Below are positions 33,226 through 46,500 of a stretch of DNA of 64,000 bases, piece after piece (the stretch's first letter is position 1; the number at the start of each line of letters is the position of its first letter). Below the pieces are notes generated by a model. That model saw only the letters and a list, made by a program, of their open reading frames with translations, made no database searches and was not told the DNA's origin. Source of the DNA: Spinacia oleracea (taxonomy: Eukaryota > Streptophyta > Magnoliopsida > Caryophyllales > Amaranthaceae); assembly GCF_020520425.1 (NCBI RefSeq), contig NC_079487.1, forward strand, positions 59,496,719 to 59,560,718, in the 5' to 3' direction. The translations under genes were made by a program, and so were the position numbers.

Positions 33226-34463
33226 AACACTTTAAACCTTTTTATAAATCTGAAAATATAATTGATTATCATAATTAAATTAATCACCTAATTATGCTAA
33301 TCAATTGACCTATTAGGTCTAGGTTAAAACCCTAACTTGAATTTCCCAATAAAACCAATTTAACATCACAAAAATCAATTCGTTATTACATAAACAAATC
33401 TGAAAATTCATGCTTTAATAATTAAAATACGCCTCATGAATTAAAACATATAAATCCTCAAAATATGGTGTTCATAACTGATTCCCAGCATTTTAATTAT
33501 TCAAAGCACTAATAATAATATAATTTAAAATACGGATTTGAAATAGAATAGGTAAGGAAGAAGAGAATTATACCACTCCGGCCTATAGCACGAAACAACC
33601 ACGAATTAATTGTGATTGGGAGAAAGAATTGAACGAACGAGCAAGAACGCACGCACGCACGCACGCACGCACGCACTCACGCACGCACGCACGCACGCAC
33701 GCACACACACACTCGTGTGTGTGCGCGCGCGGCAAGGGGCGACGAGCAGGCAGCATCGCTGCGCAAGAGACGAGGGGAGAGGGAGAGGGGCTGGCGCGAG
33801 GGCGCGCAAAAGAGACGAGGGCGAGGGTTGGCTGGGCGCGCAAGAGAGACGCAGCAACAGCAGAGGCACAACAGCAGCGCAGGGCACGACGAGTGCACGC
33901 TGCGAGCTGCGAGCAAGAGAGAGTGGGCGAGGGATGTGCAGGCAACGAGGGCACAAGGCACGGCACACAGGGCACGCGAGTGCTCGTGTGCGGGTGTGCG
34001 GGTGAGGGTGAGCCGGCACAAGAGAGGGGAGAGAGGAAGAGTGTGGGGCAAGAAAAAGAAAGAGGCTTTAATGAAAAACAAGGGATCATTTAATGAGGAG
34101 AGTCCTATTTATAGGCTCTCAAATCCCTAGTGGGCTAGGCTTGGGAATTTGACATTGGGCTTAGCAATTAAATGATTGGGCTAGCCTAGAGCTTAGAATT
34201 AAATTCTTTTGATTGGGCTCGTTTAATAAAACGAGTTGGACTTTTATTTGAAAACCCAAACCTTTAAAATTACTTGCGACCCATTAAATTTCCTGACTTG
34301 GAAATTAAATTCGTTTCGTAATTAATTAAAATAATAAATATTCTAATTAATTTAAATACATTTAAATAATATTTAAATGCGAAATAAATTCTAAAAATCA
34401 TAAAATGCTTTATAAATATAATAAAATATATTTATAATTACTATAAAAATACGAGGTATTACA
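33226..34463 (-). mobile_element. Long LTR-like sequence inserted in the Tork-type copia
   Basis: On the minus strand it starts TGTAATACCTCG, like the solo LTR at 15,264 (TGTAATACCCCG). It carries a TATA box (CTATAAATAGG, about 34,106-34,116) followed by a pyrimidine-rich transcribed leader and a GCAC microsatellite. Its 5' end lies exactly where the copia pol frame stops (34,463/34,464). No TGTAACACC end was found to the left, so the Tat element probably inserted into it and the rest lies outside the window. Confidence 0.6.
33648..33712. repeat. GCAC microsatellite
   Basis: About 16 units of ACGC/GCAC occur with one interruption, followed by an AC run. The overlapping open frames in all six frames around 33,580-34,130 are products of this and the purine-rich surroundings. 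Confidence 0.95.
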
Positions 34464-37138
34464 ATAGGTGTCATTATTTTTCAAAGAATCCATCTCCTCC
34501 TTCATTGCATCGAGCCACTGGTTTTTCTCATCATGAGACAACACCTCTTGATAGTTCTCTGGCTCTCCATCTTCACCAACTAGAATGAACTGTGAGCTTG
34601 GATACTTTGTTGAAGGTTTACGCTCTCTAGTGGACCTCCGAACATGTGTATCATCCACTTGAGGGGTAGGTTGCTCCCCCTGCTCATGAACCTCTTCATG
34701 AACCACTTCCTCATGTGCATCTTCCTCGTGGATTTCTTCATCGGATGAAGACTCATCAAGATCATCATCATCATCAACATGATCTGGTACATTATCATCA
34801 GGTTGTACCTCACCAACATCATCATGTACATCATCAAGTACATCCTCAACATTCTCATTTGCTGGCTGAATAACAGGAGGAGTAGAAGTAGAACATTAGT
34901 AGTATCAAAAGACAAATCTGAAGTAGAATTGTACCTTCTACTCAGAAGATCTGCACCCTTCTCGTGCTCAAAGAATACTACATCTCTGCTTCTCACTATT
35001 TTCTTCTTTTCTGGATCATAGAGTCTGAAACCATACTCTTCATCCCCATACGCAACAAATACATATGGATTAGATTTTGAATCAATCTTTGACCTCTGCT
35101 CTTTAGGCACATGCATGTATGCCTTGCTGCCAAAGACTCTCAAATGTGAATAAGTGGGATCACGTCCCTTCCATGCTCTCTCTGGAATGTCAAGACCAAG
35201 AGGAATCGATGGAGATCGATTAATCAAATACACGGCACATTGCACTGCTTCGGCCCAGAATGTCTTAGGAAGATCAGACATTCTAAGCATGCACCTCACC
35301 TTCTCTACAATGGTTCTGTTCATCCTCTCACCAACTCCATTGTGTTGTGGTGTGCAGGGCTCTGTCTTCTCATGTCTAATGCCATGTTGTGAGCAATAAT
35401 ACTTGAACTCATTCGAAGTATACTCACCACCATTGTCAGATCGAAGACACTTCAACTTTCTTTTGGTCTCCCTTTCTACCATGGCATGAAACTTTGTGAA
35501 AATCTCGAACACTTGGCTTTTTGTCTTCAACATATACACCCAAGTTCTTCGAGTAGCATCATCAATGAAAGTGACAAATATCTATGGCCACCAAGAGACT
35601 CCACCTCAATAAGACCACAAACATCGGAGTGAACTAACTACAACTTTTCTTGCTTTCTGGTGGACTTCCTAGAAAAGGAAGCTCTATGCTGCATACCTGC
35701 CAACAATGATCACAAGGGTCAAGAGAAACTGATTTATCAACAGGAATAAGAGATTTACCTGCTAACATTTTGATCCCCTTGTCACTCATATGTCCTAACT
35801 TCCGATGCCACACATTTGGTGAATTCTTTTCTTCAACTGCATTCAGCTCACAAGGACATACACTCAAGTATGTCTTATACAAAGAACAACACAACTCGCC
35901 ACAATCAACTATTATGGAGTCCTTATACAATTTCCACTTACCATCACCAAAGGTGTGTCGGTACCCTTCTAGATCAAGGACATTTGCAGACAACAAGTTA
36001 AGGCGTAAATCAGAAATATGGCACACATTCTTCAATGTAAGCATGCACCCAACACTTGTCTTCACACGAATATCACCCAACCCAACAATGCTAGCTGAGC
36101 TCTTGTTCCCCATCTTTACACTACCAAAATCACTAGATTGATAGTCTGTGAAATACTCCCTTTTGGGAACACAATGATATGAAGCACCTTAATCTACAAA
36201 CCGCTCTGTGTCTGAACTCCCTACATGATGACACTCACTAGTTGCACAAATCAAAGCAACATCATCTTCACTCTTAGAAGCGGTTGCTGCAGTATTTTTA
36301 TCATTTCCCTACTTTTGTGAGTCTTGCTTCTTACCTTGTTCTCTCATCCAACAGTAGCAAAACTTTTTGATATGGCCAGGCTTGTTGCAGTAATGACATA
36401 TCCTAGTCTCTTTGTCTCTAGACTTGGACCTCTCCTTTGAGTTATCACGGCCTTTAGGACCCTTACTCTTGCTTCTTCCACGATTCTCAACAACAAGAGC
36501 ATGTGAATTATCAACTCCCATCTCCTTTCTTTTGATCTCTTCATAGAACATGCTTTCTTTGATCACATCCAAAGATAGAACACCTTCTGGAGCAGAGTTA
36601 CTAATAGTCACAACCAAAGTTTCCCAACTATCTGGCAAAGAACTCAACAAGAACAAAGCCTGCAATTCATCATCAAGAACAATCTTCATAGTAGTCAGTT
36701 TGCTAATAATATCCTGAAAGTCACTCAAGTGCTCAGAAACAGACTTTTCACCTTTCAATTTCAAATTAACAAGTCTCTTGATTAATTAAGCTTTGTTATG
36801 TGCGGTCTTCCTTTCATAAAGACCTTCCGATTTCTTCCACAAATCATATGGGTCGGACTCTTGAGACACATGGTTGAAAATGATAATATCAACCCACTGC
36901 CTATAGCCCCCAAAGTTTTCCTCTTTAACTTTCCCCAATCTTTCTCTTCCATTTTCTGTGGTTTTTCAAGGTTAGAAATGGTGCCATCGGCTTTTATGGT
37001 TGTTTCAATTGTATCATGCATATCTTTGCAATATAGCAAATCCTCCATCATCGGTCTCCAAATGGAATAATTGTTTAATGTCAATTTAACCATTGAACTA
37101 CCTCCACTACCACTAGTAGACTCCATAACAATGGTCAA
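34464..37138 (-). pseudogene. Tork-type copia gag-pol, broken, reverse transcriptase missing
   Basis: Gag starts at 37,138 or 37,126. After about 110 codons a frame shift near 36,800 moves it into the frame of 36,309-36,764, which has the zinc knuckle CHYCNKPGHIKKFC. A TAG at 36,309-36,311 follows. The protease motif is destroyed (TAA at 36,189-36,191 within D-x-GAS). The next frame (35,634-36,113) has the pre-integrase motif WHRKLGHMSDKG and CDHC. The integrase frame (34,580-35,539) shows RSDNGGEYTS, QHNGVGERMNRT and the Copia C-terminal GSKAYMHVP segment. The last frame ends at NNDTY, just before the reverse transcriptase should begin. It is non-functional. Confidence 0.9.
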
Positions 37139-37148
37139 ATTAAACCCC

Positions 37149-37160
37149 GCTCTGATACCA
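37149..37160 (-). other. Primer-binding site of the Tork-type copia
   Basis: TGGTATCAGAGC on the minus strand, two bases after the LTR end, is the exact complement of the plant initiator-Met tRNA 3' end. Confidence 0.93.
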
Positions 37161-37162
37161 AC

Positions 37163-37906
37163 TGATAGGAGCCTAGTAGTATATCAACTACCCACAAGGA
37201 TCACCTCCAAGACAATCAACCAAACAATACAACTTCAATTCTCCATAAATAATCCACCAAACAAATAACCTAACAATCAACCAATAATGGACAGCAAGAA
37301 ACAATCAAATGCGGAAGAACAAAATCAATCAACACATGCGAATTATACGTGGAAAACCCCTTCGATGTGAAGAGTAAAAACCACGGGACTTGTGAGGAGT
37401 CCACCCTTGTCACCTTCTCTTATTATGATAAAATTGAGGGCAAAAGAACCCAAATCAGACATATAAATTTTCACAACCCACCAACACTTCCATACATAGA
37501 GATGAACAATTAAGAGACAAGAGATGAAAAATATCTCCCAAAAACGTAGGTTTTGTCGAACAGCCACCACGGACAAGGCTCTATGTATCCTCAACAAGCT
37601 GACCAAAAATCAGCACGATCCGACTGTTCAATCTCCTGCAAACGACAGTTTTCTGATGACTTCCCTGAAAACTACGAACCCTCTCTTCTCTTTCTCTCCT
37701 CTCCTTTTTGTGTGTGTTTGTGATTTTCTCACCCAACTAACCTAACTTCTCTTAGATCATAACTAAACATAAAAAACACTCCAAGTTTTGTAAGATAAGC
37801 CAACCAACTTAGCCCCAAGTGGACTAAAAACATAACCCAACATTTTGGGCTCACAAACACAAGATAAATTACTTACTTGTGCAACAAGTGGGCTGGACCC
37901 ACAACA
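37163..37906 (-). repeat. 5' LTR of the Tork-type copia (744 bp)
   Basis: On the minus strand it reads TGTTGTGGG...CCTATCA. The left boundary is set by the primer-binding site and the right one by the TG end. The right flank GTTGA (37,907-37,911) should be one copy of the TSD; the other is outside the window. Confidence 0.87.
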
Positions 37907-39160
37907 GTTGATTCCGATAGTACCAAAGCTTTCCTTGTCGCCGCCATTTTGTACTGTGGGTTACGCCGATCTTAACGGTAAAGGTAAAGATTAGGTTAGA
38001 GTTTCTAATTTGGTATTATTTTGGATTAATTCCGATGAGCCACTTTCTCGTTAAAATGGGTTGTGGTATATAATTTTTTTTTTAATCGACTCCTCCTTCA
38101 TTCGTAGTTCTTATGGTTTAGGTGATTAGATTAATGTCTAGTTTGGTTTTAATTAGTACTAAGACATTGCCACTGTTTGCTTGGTTTGTGGCATGTTTTG
38201 TTTTGTTATTGTCCCTGTTTGTGGGCTTGGTTTTAGTTATGATGTGCAGTACTTTTGTTGTACCGGTAGTTATTTTGTTTCTTAGCTTTGAGGCTGGTAG
38301 TTTAATTTTGGGATATCAGTTTTATAGTTCCTTGTTATGTCGTTGTTGGTTATTTGTTGGTTGTCCATTGTGGATTTGTTTGATGTGGAGGAATGTAGGG
38401 GCATCATTTTTGGGCTTAGGTGATACCCTAACTGGCATTAAAAATAAGTCAGCAAACCTAGGTTGTGGTCTTGGTCCTGGTGTTTATACCACCCTTGAAT
38501 GTGGTATGTTAGGTCCTAAGATGGAGGAAGATGGTTGTAGTAGTGTTGGTGGAAGGTGTGTTTGCTGTTCACGAGATTTGGTTGATCAATTTAGGTTTGT
38601 GAGGAGTTGTGTTCTCTTCACAATCAAACTTCTAAATCCGAAAACTGCTCCCCAAATGTAAATTTTGGGGGTTCATAGCATGTTAACCAATTTGAGTTTC
38701 TCCATGTCAAAGTAGAGGCTCTGAATACCTTTCCAGGAGGGTACTGAGTCATCTTTGGTGGCTCAGTTTATTTGTGAGTTTCTGCTCACATCGTCAGTTC
38801 AACCTTTTCGTGAATTTAGTGTCCTTCGGTTTCTTCCTTCGTCCTTTAAATTCCATAGGTGTACAGGGGCTCTCCTTAGTGTTCTTTGCGCAAGTTACAT
38901 GCCTAGTAGGAAAGAGAATGAGTTTGTGCAAGATGGTTCAAACTTTGAAGGGCCAACAAACAAGGCGAATTCTATCTCCGTGGCTTTCAAAGCTTTGTAT
39001 TGTAATCGGTTTGTAAGAGCTACAAGAGCTCATCTTTGTAAATTCGGGTGTGTAAGGGTCATGTTCGGCCCCCGAAGATTAGGTAGTATGTTAGTTTGGT
39101 ACTTTGTGGACTATTTCGTTCAATGTATGTTTAAGCCTATGCCAAAAAAAATATCAAATT
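37907..39160. other. Intergenic stretch without recognised gene
   Basis: Plus-strand open frames at 38,122-38,661 and 38,755-39,180 encode Leu/Val/Cys-rich strings without a recognisable domain, start context or splice pattern. They may be relics of an unrecognised repeat. Confidence 0.4.
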
Positions 39161-39416
39161 CTCCAACCGTCTCGAAATAATAGAGACACTTTGACTTTTG
39201 ACAATATTCACAAATTTCAATTTGACTATCATTTGTGATTTATGGATAATGAAAAATATAGTCGTGGTGGATCTTGTTTGATTCCTCTCGATATGTATTT
39301 TCGGATATAACTTGTTACAATTTTTACGAATACAAAATTAAATATATTAATGTCTAAACATTTACATTGATAAGCGTGAAAAGGTACACTGTCCCATTAT
39401 TTCGAAACAGAAGGAA
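39161..39416. mobile_element. Degenerate Stowaway-like MITE
   Basis: The ends are inverted repeats (CTCGAAATAATAGAGACA on the left, reverse of GTCCCATTATTTCGAAAC on the right), about 256 bp apart. It has the size and CTCC...GGA character of Stowaway elements, but the outermost bases are worn. Confidence 0.65.
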
Positions 39417-39590
39417 TACAAATTATATCCACAGTGGTTAACGGGCAAGTTGCAGAGGATTAAAATGATTTACCGTAACTAATCATGTTCTATTACTCTG
39501 CGTGTACAATGTTAAAAACCCTATTGAGTAGAGAAGATATCAAAAAGCTACTACGTACAGAATTATTAGAATTCTTCGTACTACTTAATA

Positions 39591-39849
39591 CTCCCTCTGT
39601 CCCTTAATACTCGCACCGTTTTGACTTTTTGCACTATTCACATATTTCACTTTGACCTAATTTTATTTCTACTATATGAAAACAAATGTTAGTATATAAT
39701 ATATTGTTGGCTTCCTCTTAATATATATTTTCAAAATATTAATATTTTATAAGTTTTTAAAATATGTAGTTAAAGATATTGGTGGTCAAAGTTTTGCATT
39801 AGCAAGCGTGTCTAGTCGAAACGGTGCGAGTATTAAGGGACAGAGGGAG
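39591..39849. mobile_element. Stowaway MITE
   Basis: Nearly perfect inverted repeats (CTCCCTCTGTCCCTTAATAC and its reverse) of over 30 bp bound a 259-bp element flanked by TA on both sides. It has no coding capacity; such elements are moved by Tc1/mariner transposases. It lies downstream of the cysteine oxidase gene. Confidence 0.93.
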
Positions 39850-40503
39850 TACCAAGTATATGTGATGAGGACTGAGGAGAGAGACGGGGAGAACCTGCCC
39901 CGCAGGTTAACTAGCACATTACCAAAAATGGACATGTCGCAATATGCTGTAACAATCAACTTAAACAGGACCAAAAACTAATTTCTAATTCGAATTTCTC
40001 CTTTTAGTTAATTTCGCCTAGATAAACCGCACCAATATCCCAACTAGCACTAAATCTGATCAAACATGTCATTCTATAACTACCAGCATTATACAATTCT
40101 TGATCAGGCAGAACTAACTACTCAGCCTACAATGGTACAGTACAGCACCACAAAATGCGTCTCAACAAAGAAAATCTAGTCACCATACAATCATACATGC
40201 ACTTCGTTGAAACAATTATTCCAACCAAAATAACAATAAAAAACAATGTCTCCAAAGGGTTATGCTCTTGAAACTTTTTGCTACATTTAATCATCTAATT
40301 ATGAGTAGCTACGTTTCCCTTTCAAGCTTCTTTCTCAAACTGTCCCTCCCAATTCTCCATCTATTATCTTTCTTTTTTTTTCTTTCATTTCCTTTTTAAA
40401 CTATTTATGTACAAGAGCAGTAGAGAACTTCAGAGCCGCACTCTAACTGCAGGAAAAAACCATCAAAAGTAAAAACTAGAACCATCAAAAGTAACACCCA
40501 GGC
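39850..40503. other. 3' flank of the cysteine oxidase gene
   Basis: This includes the 3' UTR of the minus-strand gene; no clear poly(A) signal could be chosen. Nothing else was recognised. Confidence 0.4.
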
Positions 40504-43500
40504 TCAACTGTCTACAATCCTGGGACCTCTATATGGCGCCCCAATAACAGTCAAGCGGCGTGGCTTCTCCCTTTCTTGAAGCCATGCAAAACCATCCCTC
40601 TCATTTTCCAGCACAGATATCCCGTCAACTGTCACAACGAATTCAACAAGCTGTATTATGTTACCAATAAAGTTAAATACTGACAAATGAAATAGACTAG
40701 CACTCAACTGGGGCTTCCTATAGTTTTTCTAAAATCAAATACTTCACATAACTAGTTGATATAGCCATCAATCAACTAGCTAAATGACAATTTTGTCCAA
40801 ATATAAATGTAACTACCGAATAAAAGACTAAAAAGCAAAAGGTCAAGGGTGACCAAGGAAAAAACCAACCTCTGTATTCTCTCCGTTTTACCAATGTTAA
40901 CACAAGCACACAACACCATTAGCCCCAGTACGTGTTACCCTATCACCACTAACAAAAAAGGAGGAAATTTTTTGTCGGTAAATTCACAGTTCACTCATGG
41001 AACAAGTAATCATCCATGTTACTCGTCAAATAGTATCGTTATAAGAAAAACTCAAGAGTTAAAGCTCTAACATCCAAGATATGCTTTAACCCTGACCCTG
41101 TTTTGTAAACTCTTTATTTCTATTGTGAAGTAATTTTGCGATTGTGACATCACAAACTCTGCATCATGTACTTCAAACTTTCCCCAACAGTACTGCAAGA
41201 AAATGATGGGAAAAGGAAAATTGTTCGGATAGAATATTGTGATTTCGTCTTGCAAGTTGAGGCAAGAAGCAAACTTTTTTTTTTTTAATGTTTATTTTTT
41301 GACACTGGTGAAGCAAACTCTTGTTAAAGTGCCTTCAGAGAAGAAACTTTTCAATCAGTGTTTGTTTTAGTAGTTTTCTTATAAGCAGTGGCTGTGGCTG
41401 TTCTGACTGCTGAGCACCTTATAGTTTTCCTTAGTTAAATCCACTATCACGCAAGGGATTTAAGCTATCATTCACATCCTAGGAATCAATTTGTGTCACA
41501 AATGCAAATTTATTTTTCCTACCAATCCAATTTTGTAGAAGATCTGAAAAAGGGGCACCATAACAAAGAAGAACTAGCAAGTGGCACTACAAGTGGTATC
41601 CTATATTCCGATTGCATTAGGAAAGATCCCAAAGAGGCAAAAGCGTAACAAACCCAAGAATTTTTCACATAGCAAACAAAAAACACAATATTATTTGGCT
41701 TGATGTTATAGCATTGTGTTCAGAGTTGGTTTGAACCACACCAAACGGCAAACCAAAACGGTTTTTAGCGGTTTAGTTTGGTTTACAGTTTCAAATTTAC
41801 GGTTCGGTAACGTTTTTTTGTTTCCAGTTTTCGGTTTTTTACAAAACTAAAAACAAAAATATGCAAACCAGAAAAAGTAGCTTTCAGTTTTTTGTTGTCG
41901 GTTTTCAAAATCAATGTGATTACTATAAGTATGACTATATTTTAGTTAATGATTCAATCAAAATCACATGACTTTTAATACCAAAAAACCAAAAACTGCA
42001 AACTGACAGTGTTACGGAACGAGCCCGTACTGTGAAAATTTGAAACCAAACCAAACATCGTAATAACCCGCTTTGTGCATATGATACTTTTTGTACTCCC
42101 TTTGTTGTTTAATACTACCTACGTTTTTTAATGCTTGCAACTTTTGGACTTTTTACACTATTCATATAATCTACTTTTTCTTGGTGTTTTTTATACTTCC
42201 TCCGTTCTTATTTACATAACACAATTGGATTTTGGACACTATTCACACAAGTTTCTTTGACTTCCTTTTGTGGTTTTTACTTAAGAAAATACATAGTCGT
42301 GTGGGGTCTTGTAGGATTCGTTTCGGTAAATATTTTTTAAATATCAAATTTTTATAATTTTTTCTTATCCCTAATTGGAGATATTAAGGTTTGAAATCGC
42401 GCATTGGCAAACGTGCCTAAATAATTTGTCATTTAAAAAAGAACATTGGAAGTATAAGATAAAACATAGGCATGTGGGATCTTGTTAGATTTGTCTCAAT
42501 GTGTATTTTCAAAATATTAACTTTTTATAATTTTGGTATAAAGAGAATTTAAGATATAAATGACCAAAGTTGTGCATTGGCATACGTGAAAGTAATAAAC
42601 GTTGCGAGTATTAAATAACGGAGGAAATACGAAGTATGAGTTACACTTTCTTTTTTGGTACTCCCTTTGTATTTTAGAAAGAGATACAATTTTCTTAAAT
42701 GGCTGTATTTTAAAAACAGATACATTTTCCAAGCTTCTTGCGGGAGCCTCTTTGAGGCAATGGGGTAATGATAATGATGATACATTATCCTTTTTCTGAC
42801 ATATTTTGGTCCCCACTTCCACTATATTAGTATTTCTCTCTTTCTTGTGGTCCCCGCACTTACTCACATCATTTTTTTACTATGATAAATAATTCTCTCA
42901 CAACCCCACTTTCATCTTATTTTAATAAATTCAACTTGCTCTCCTAAAACTATATGCCGGTCAAAGTGTATCTCTTTTTAAAATACGGAGGGAGTATGTT
43001 TTTCTCCTATTTTATTATTTCTTCCTTACCTCATGGTCCCTACTCCCTATTATATTACTCCGTAATTTTTTCTATCTCTTCCATGGTCCCTAGTCCCTAC
43101 ACTTACTCACACCATATTTTTCCTACAATAATTCACTTATTATCAATTTCTTATAATAAATAATTAACTCACTACCCCACTTGGAATTAGTTTATTAAAT
43201 TTTAACTCAAACCTCCCAAAATTTTGCCGGTCAAAGTGTAACTCACATTAAAATACGGATGGGGTATTTTTTTTAACGAATCATATCCAATATACAAAAT
43301 TCATAATGTATGAATTATTAGTTTTGACTTGTGTGATTTATTTTGCTAATATATTGACTTTTTGTAGCGTTTTTGTTTATGTATTTAGTTAAACATTTAT
43401 GTTACAAGCTACTTTTAACCAAAAGAAATTGTTAAACATCAACCCAAACTGCACCAAGCTATTTTAATCGATTTGGTTTAGACAAACATGTTAGACAGGT

Positions 43501-46500
43501 CTAACATGTTTTTTTTGGCGTAGAGAGAGCCACAAAAGGACAAATGGTGTAGCGGGATTCGATTCCAGATCATCGGTACCACCCCTCAAGACTTCACCAA
43601 CTAAGCTAGTTGACATCCACATACAACTTTGACATACATGTAATACAGCTAGGTTTGGTTTGGAATGTCAAACATTACTTTTACGGTGCAGTTCCAGACC
43701 ATGTTCAGCCGTAACTAGCATTTATGTTTGTACTTAGGGTTTATTTTCTTTCATATGTAGTATTGTAGTGGTCATCCATTTTCCTCTTCTAATTCCCCTT
43801 CAACTTTACTTTTTATTACAAAATAAGGCCATGTCCATCTGATTAGTCAATTGAAGTTTGAAGAAGAAATTGGTGGCAATTAAAAATGTGAATTTCCCTT
43901 TGCTACAACAAGTTTTTCAGAAGTCTATTTGGTTCCTTTCTGGTCCCAATGTAAATCTTATTCCTATTATCCTTTCACATTCTTATTCCGTGGAAAGCCA
44001 ACTTAGAGAACTTAATCAGAAGAATAAAGGCCCCATTCATTAATGACTTACAATACTTAAGTTCAACTAAGCATACCTTCAATAAAAAATATGTTTATGT
44101 TAGAGCATTGACAACAAAAACTAGAAACTGGAGTACTTTATATGTGTTCTTGTTTTTATACTGAGTTTACAAACAACCTATCTAATCTACTCATAAAAAT
44201 AAAAAAGGAACTGTTTGTTCTTTTGCCTATCTCTACTACTCCAATAAAAACAAATTCTAGCTAGGCTACCAAGAAAATAAGACTCTGCATGTTCAAGAAC
44301 AGATTTTTATTTGTTGTTCTTGTAAGCTAAATCATCTAGTCCCTTGAGTTCTTCCTTACTACTAAAAGGAAAAAATCCCAGGGAAATGAGGGAATTAACG
44401 GAAACTAGGTATCTTTTTCACCTTTTTGGTAGGAAGCAAAACGTTTTTTAGAGATATGGTAATTAGTGGAAAGCCTGTTTAAAAGTTAAGTGGACCCATG
44501 TGGTAGAGTAAGGATGCTAAAATAGACCCTTTGTTTTTCTATAAAATACAATTAAGTGAAAAGGGAAGAGATCAAACAAACAAACTCAAACGAGAAGAAA
44601 GAAAAAAAAAAAAAATCAAAAGTAATCTATATATTTTCTAATATCATTGTTGTTATTGTAAATGTAACTTACATTTGCATCAATTTTTGTAGTTGTTTAA
44701 AAGTCATTAATAATGATTATTGTGATCTTTTGATGCTAAATATGAAGTGGAATGTAGAAGTACATGTTATTTAATAAACTGTATCTACCATGTATTTATA
44801 TACATGTTTCCCCCGTTATCATTTTTGTTTGTTGAATATGAACGATAAACGAAAATTCTTTGGTAGACCATGAATTCTAGTTGTTAGACCTTTTTCTTGA
44901 TTTCTAAGATCACCTTTTAAGAAGACCACCAAAAGGGTGCCTAAGGATAAATCAAGAAAAGAAGACAAGATAAGGCCAATGTAACTCGATTAAGAATAGG
45001 AAACTACAAATGTGAAGTTTTAGCAAAACTTCTTAACCTCTGCCAGGCTGAATGGTTAATTCATTAGCCATCAGGAATAAAATTAACCAAAATATAAATC
45101 TGCTGAGGCGCTAATCAACATACACTTCACATGTTTTTTAATGAATTTTTTATCATTTTAATAGTGTTTAGATGGCTAACATGTAAATCATTTACTACAT
45201 TATTACAGGAGTATTCATTAACAAAGTATATTCAGCAAGCTACTCCCTCCATCCCTTAACATTCGCCCCATAGTAAACGTTACACTTTTTTAAGAAGTGC
45301 ATTGGAGTAGTGCTTTGTCAAGTGGGAAAAACATGCAAAAATGTTATGGTACAGAATTAAAAGGACCAATCAAATAGGAAACTAGGGCAATCATTAAGGG
45401 ACGAGGGAGTTCTTAGCTCTGTCAACTAGATAACAGTAAACACAGAAGAAAATGAAACTTTCAGGTACCTGAGAAACGGTCAAAGGGATGCTCCCGGTAG
45501 TATGTACAGTGTCGACCATCAGGGTCAGAGTATGGTGGGCCTAGAACATCAAGAACTGCACATGCTGTCACCGCTGTAAAACAGTGCATATTCCCACCCG
45601 CTGCTGGATAAAGGATTGAAGTGTTGCAAGGGGCAACAAAATCTTCATTCACTGTAAGTTTTGCCAACCGGGCCCGAGGAGCATCTGTCAACCATCAAGT
45701 CAGATGAGGTCAAAAACCCTTAGTTCCTCAAAGACCTGAGAAACAGGCTTGAATTCTTAAAAAGGAGGGAATTTTGTGGGACCTATTGGGATTTTGAAAA
45801 GAGCTGGAGGACTAAATTCATGATTATTTCAGCTAGAGATCTTGACTTCATTACGCCCTAAAAGAAAAGGGGAACTCATGATGAGAAGTTGAGAACAAAT
45901 GAACCCTGATTATTGTTGTTGTATAAACTATACTAGGAGGTGGTTGCTGGTTGTTGTAGGCATTTAAACTAGATGGTGGTTTGGGTTATTGTATAAAGAA
46001 TCCGACAAAAGAGAAAGTTAGAAATATACTTCTATACATCTGGCATACATGATAACACGAACCCTGATTATGATTTGTGTTTGTGTGTGTGATTATGCTG
46101 ATAGTTGTGCGCTTGTACTTTGGGCTGGGACCTCGGAGGCAGGCTGTAAACCTTGGTTCCCTTGAAACTAGAAGATAGAGTCTAGTAGAGACGACATATA
46201 AGTGACATGACTAGTAGTGCTAGAGAGCATTCATTTAAAAGAAAGCTTACTTTCTGAAACAACGGTGGTGCAAGGTTCGCCATCTGCCCAGTCATATGAT
46301 TTAATATGCATGGTACCAAAGAGAAGTTTACTGAAAACAGTCATTCCTGGATGATTATGAAGCGGTAATACACCAGATGGCGGCAAGCAGAATATTCCAA
46401 TCTGCAGCATGAGAACAAGTAATTAAACCGACAGCACTCCTTTAGATAACAGAGATTGATCTTCTGAGTAGAACAAACCATACCGAAAACTTTTCACATT

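Larger units (their letters stand above)
34464..37906 (-). mobile_element. Truncated Tork-type Ty1/copia element (5' half)
   Basis: The 5' LTR (37,163-37,906), a tRNA-iMet primer-binding site, gag, protease remnant and integrase are present. The rest was separated when the LTR-like sequence entered at 34,463. The element is old, with several frame shifts and stops. It forms the base layer of the nest to its left. Confidence 0.88.
40629..45468 (-). other. Intron 4 of the cysteine oxidase gene (4.8 kb, MITE-rich)
   Basis: The intron starts GTACCTG and ends GTGACAG on the minus strand. It holds at least five MITE-like insertions between 42,096 and 45,409, described separately. A stretch rich in ACCAAACC/GGTTTGG variants (about 41,711-42,060) is of a kind often seen in plant introns. 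A T-loop-like GGATTCGATTCC (about 43,557) recalls tRNA-derived repeats. Nothing was recognised at about 43,620-45,240. Confidence 0.75.

Noticed and set aside
33583..34130. Six long overlapping open frames on both strands
   Set aside because: They arise from the GCAC microsatellite and the purine-rich, stop-poor surroundings; the encoded strings are low complexity and a TATA-led LTR leader explains the region better.
38122..39180. Plus-strand open frames of 179 and 141 codons as a possible membrane protein gene
   Set aside because: The residues are hydrophobic but erratic, no family is recognised and no splice or promoter support was seen; kept as intergenic.
43545..43620. Possible tRNA gene (GGATTCGATTCC T-loop-like motif)
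   Set aside because: No matching acceptor or anticodon stems could be found; a tRNA-derived repeat relic is more likely.
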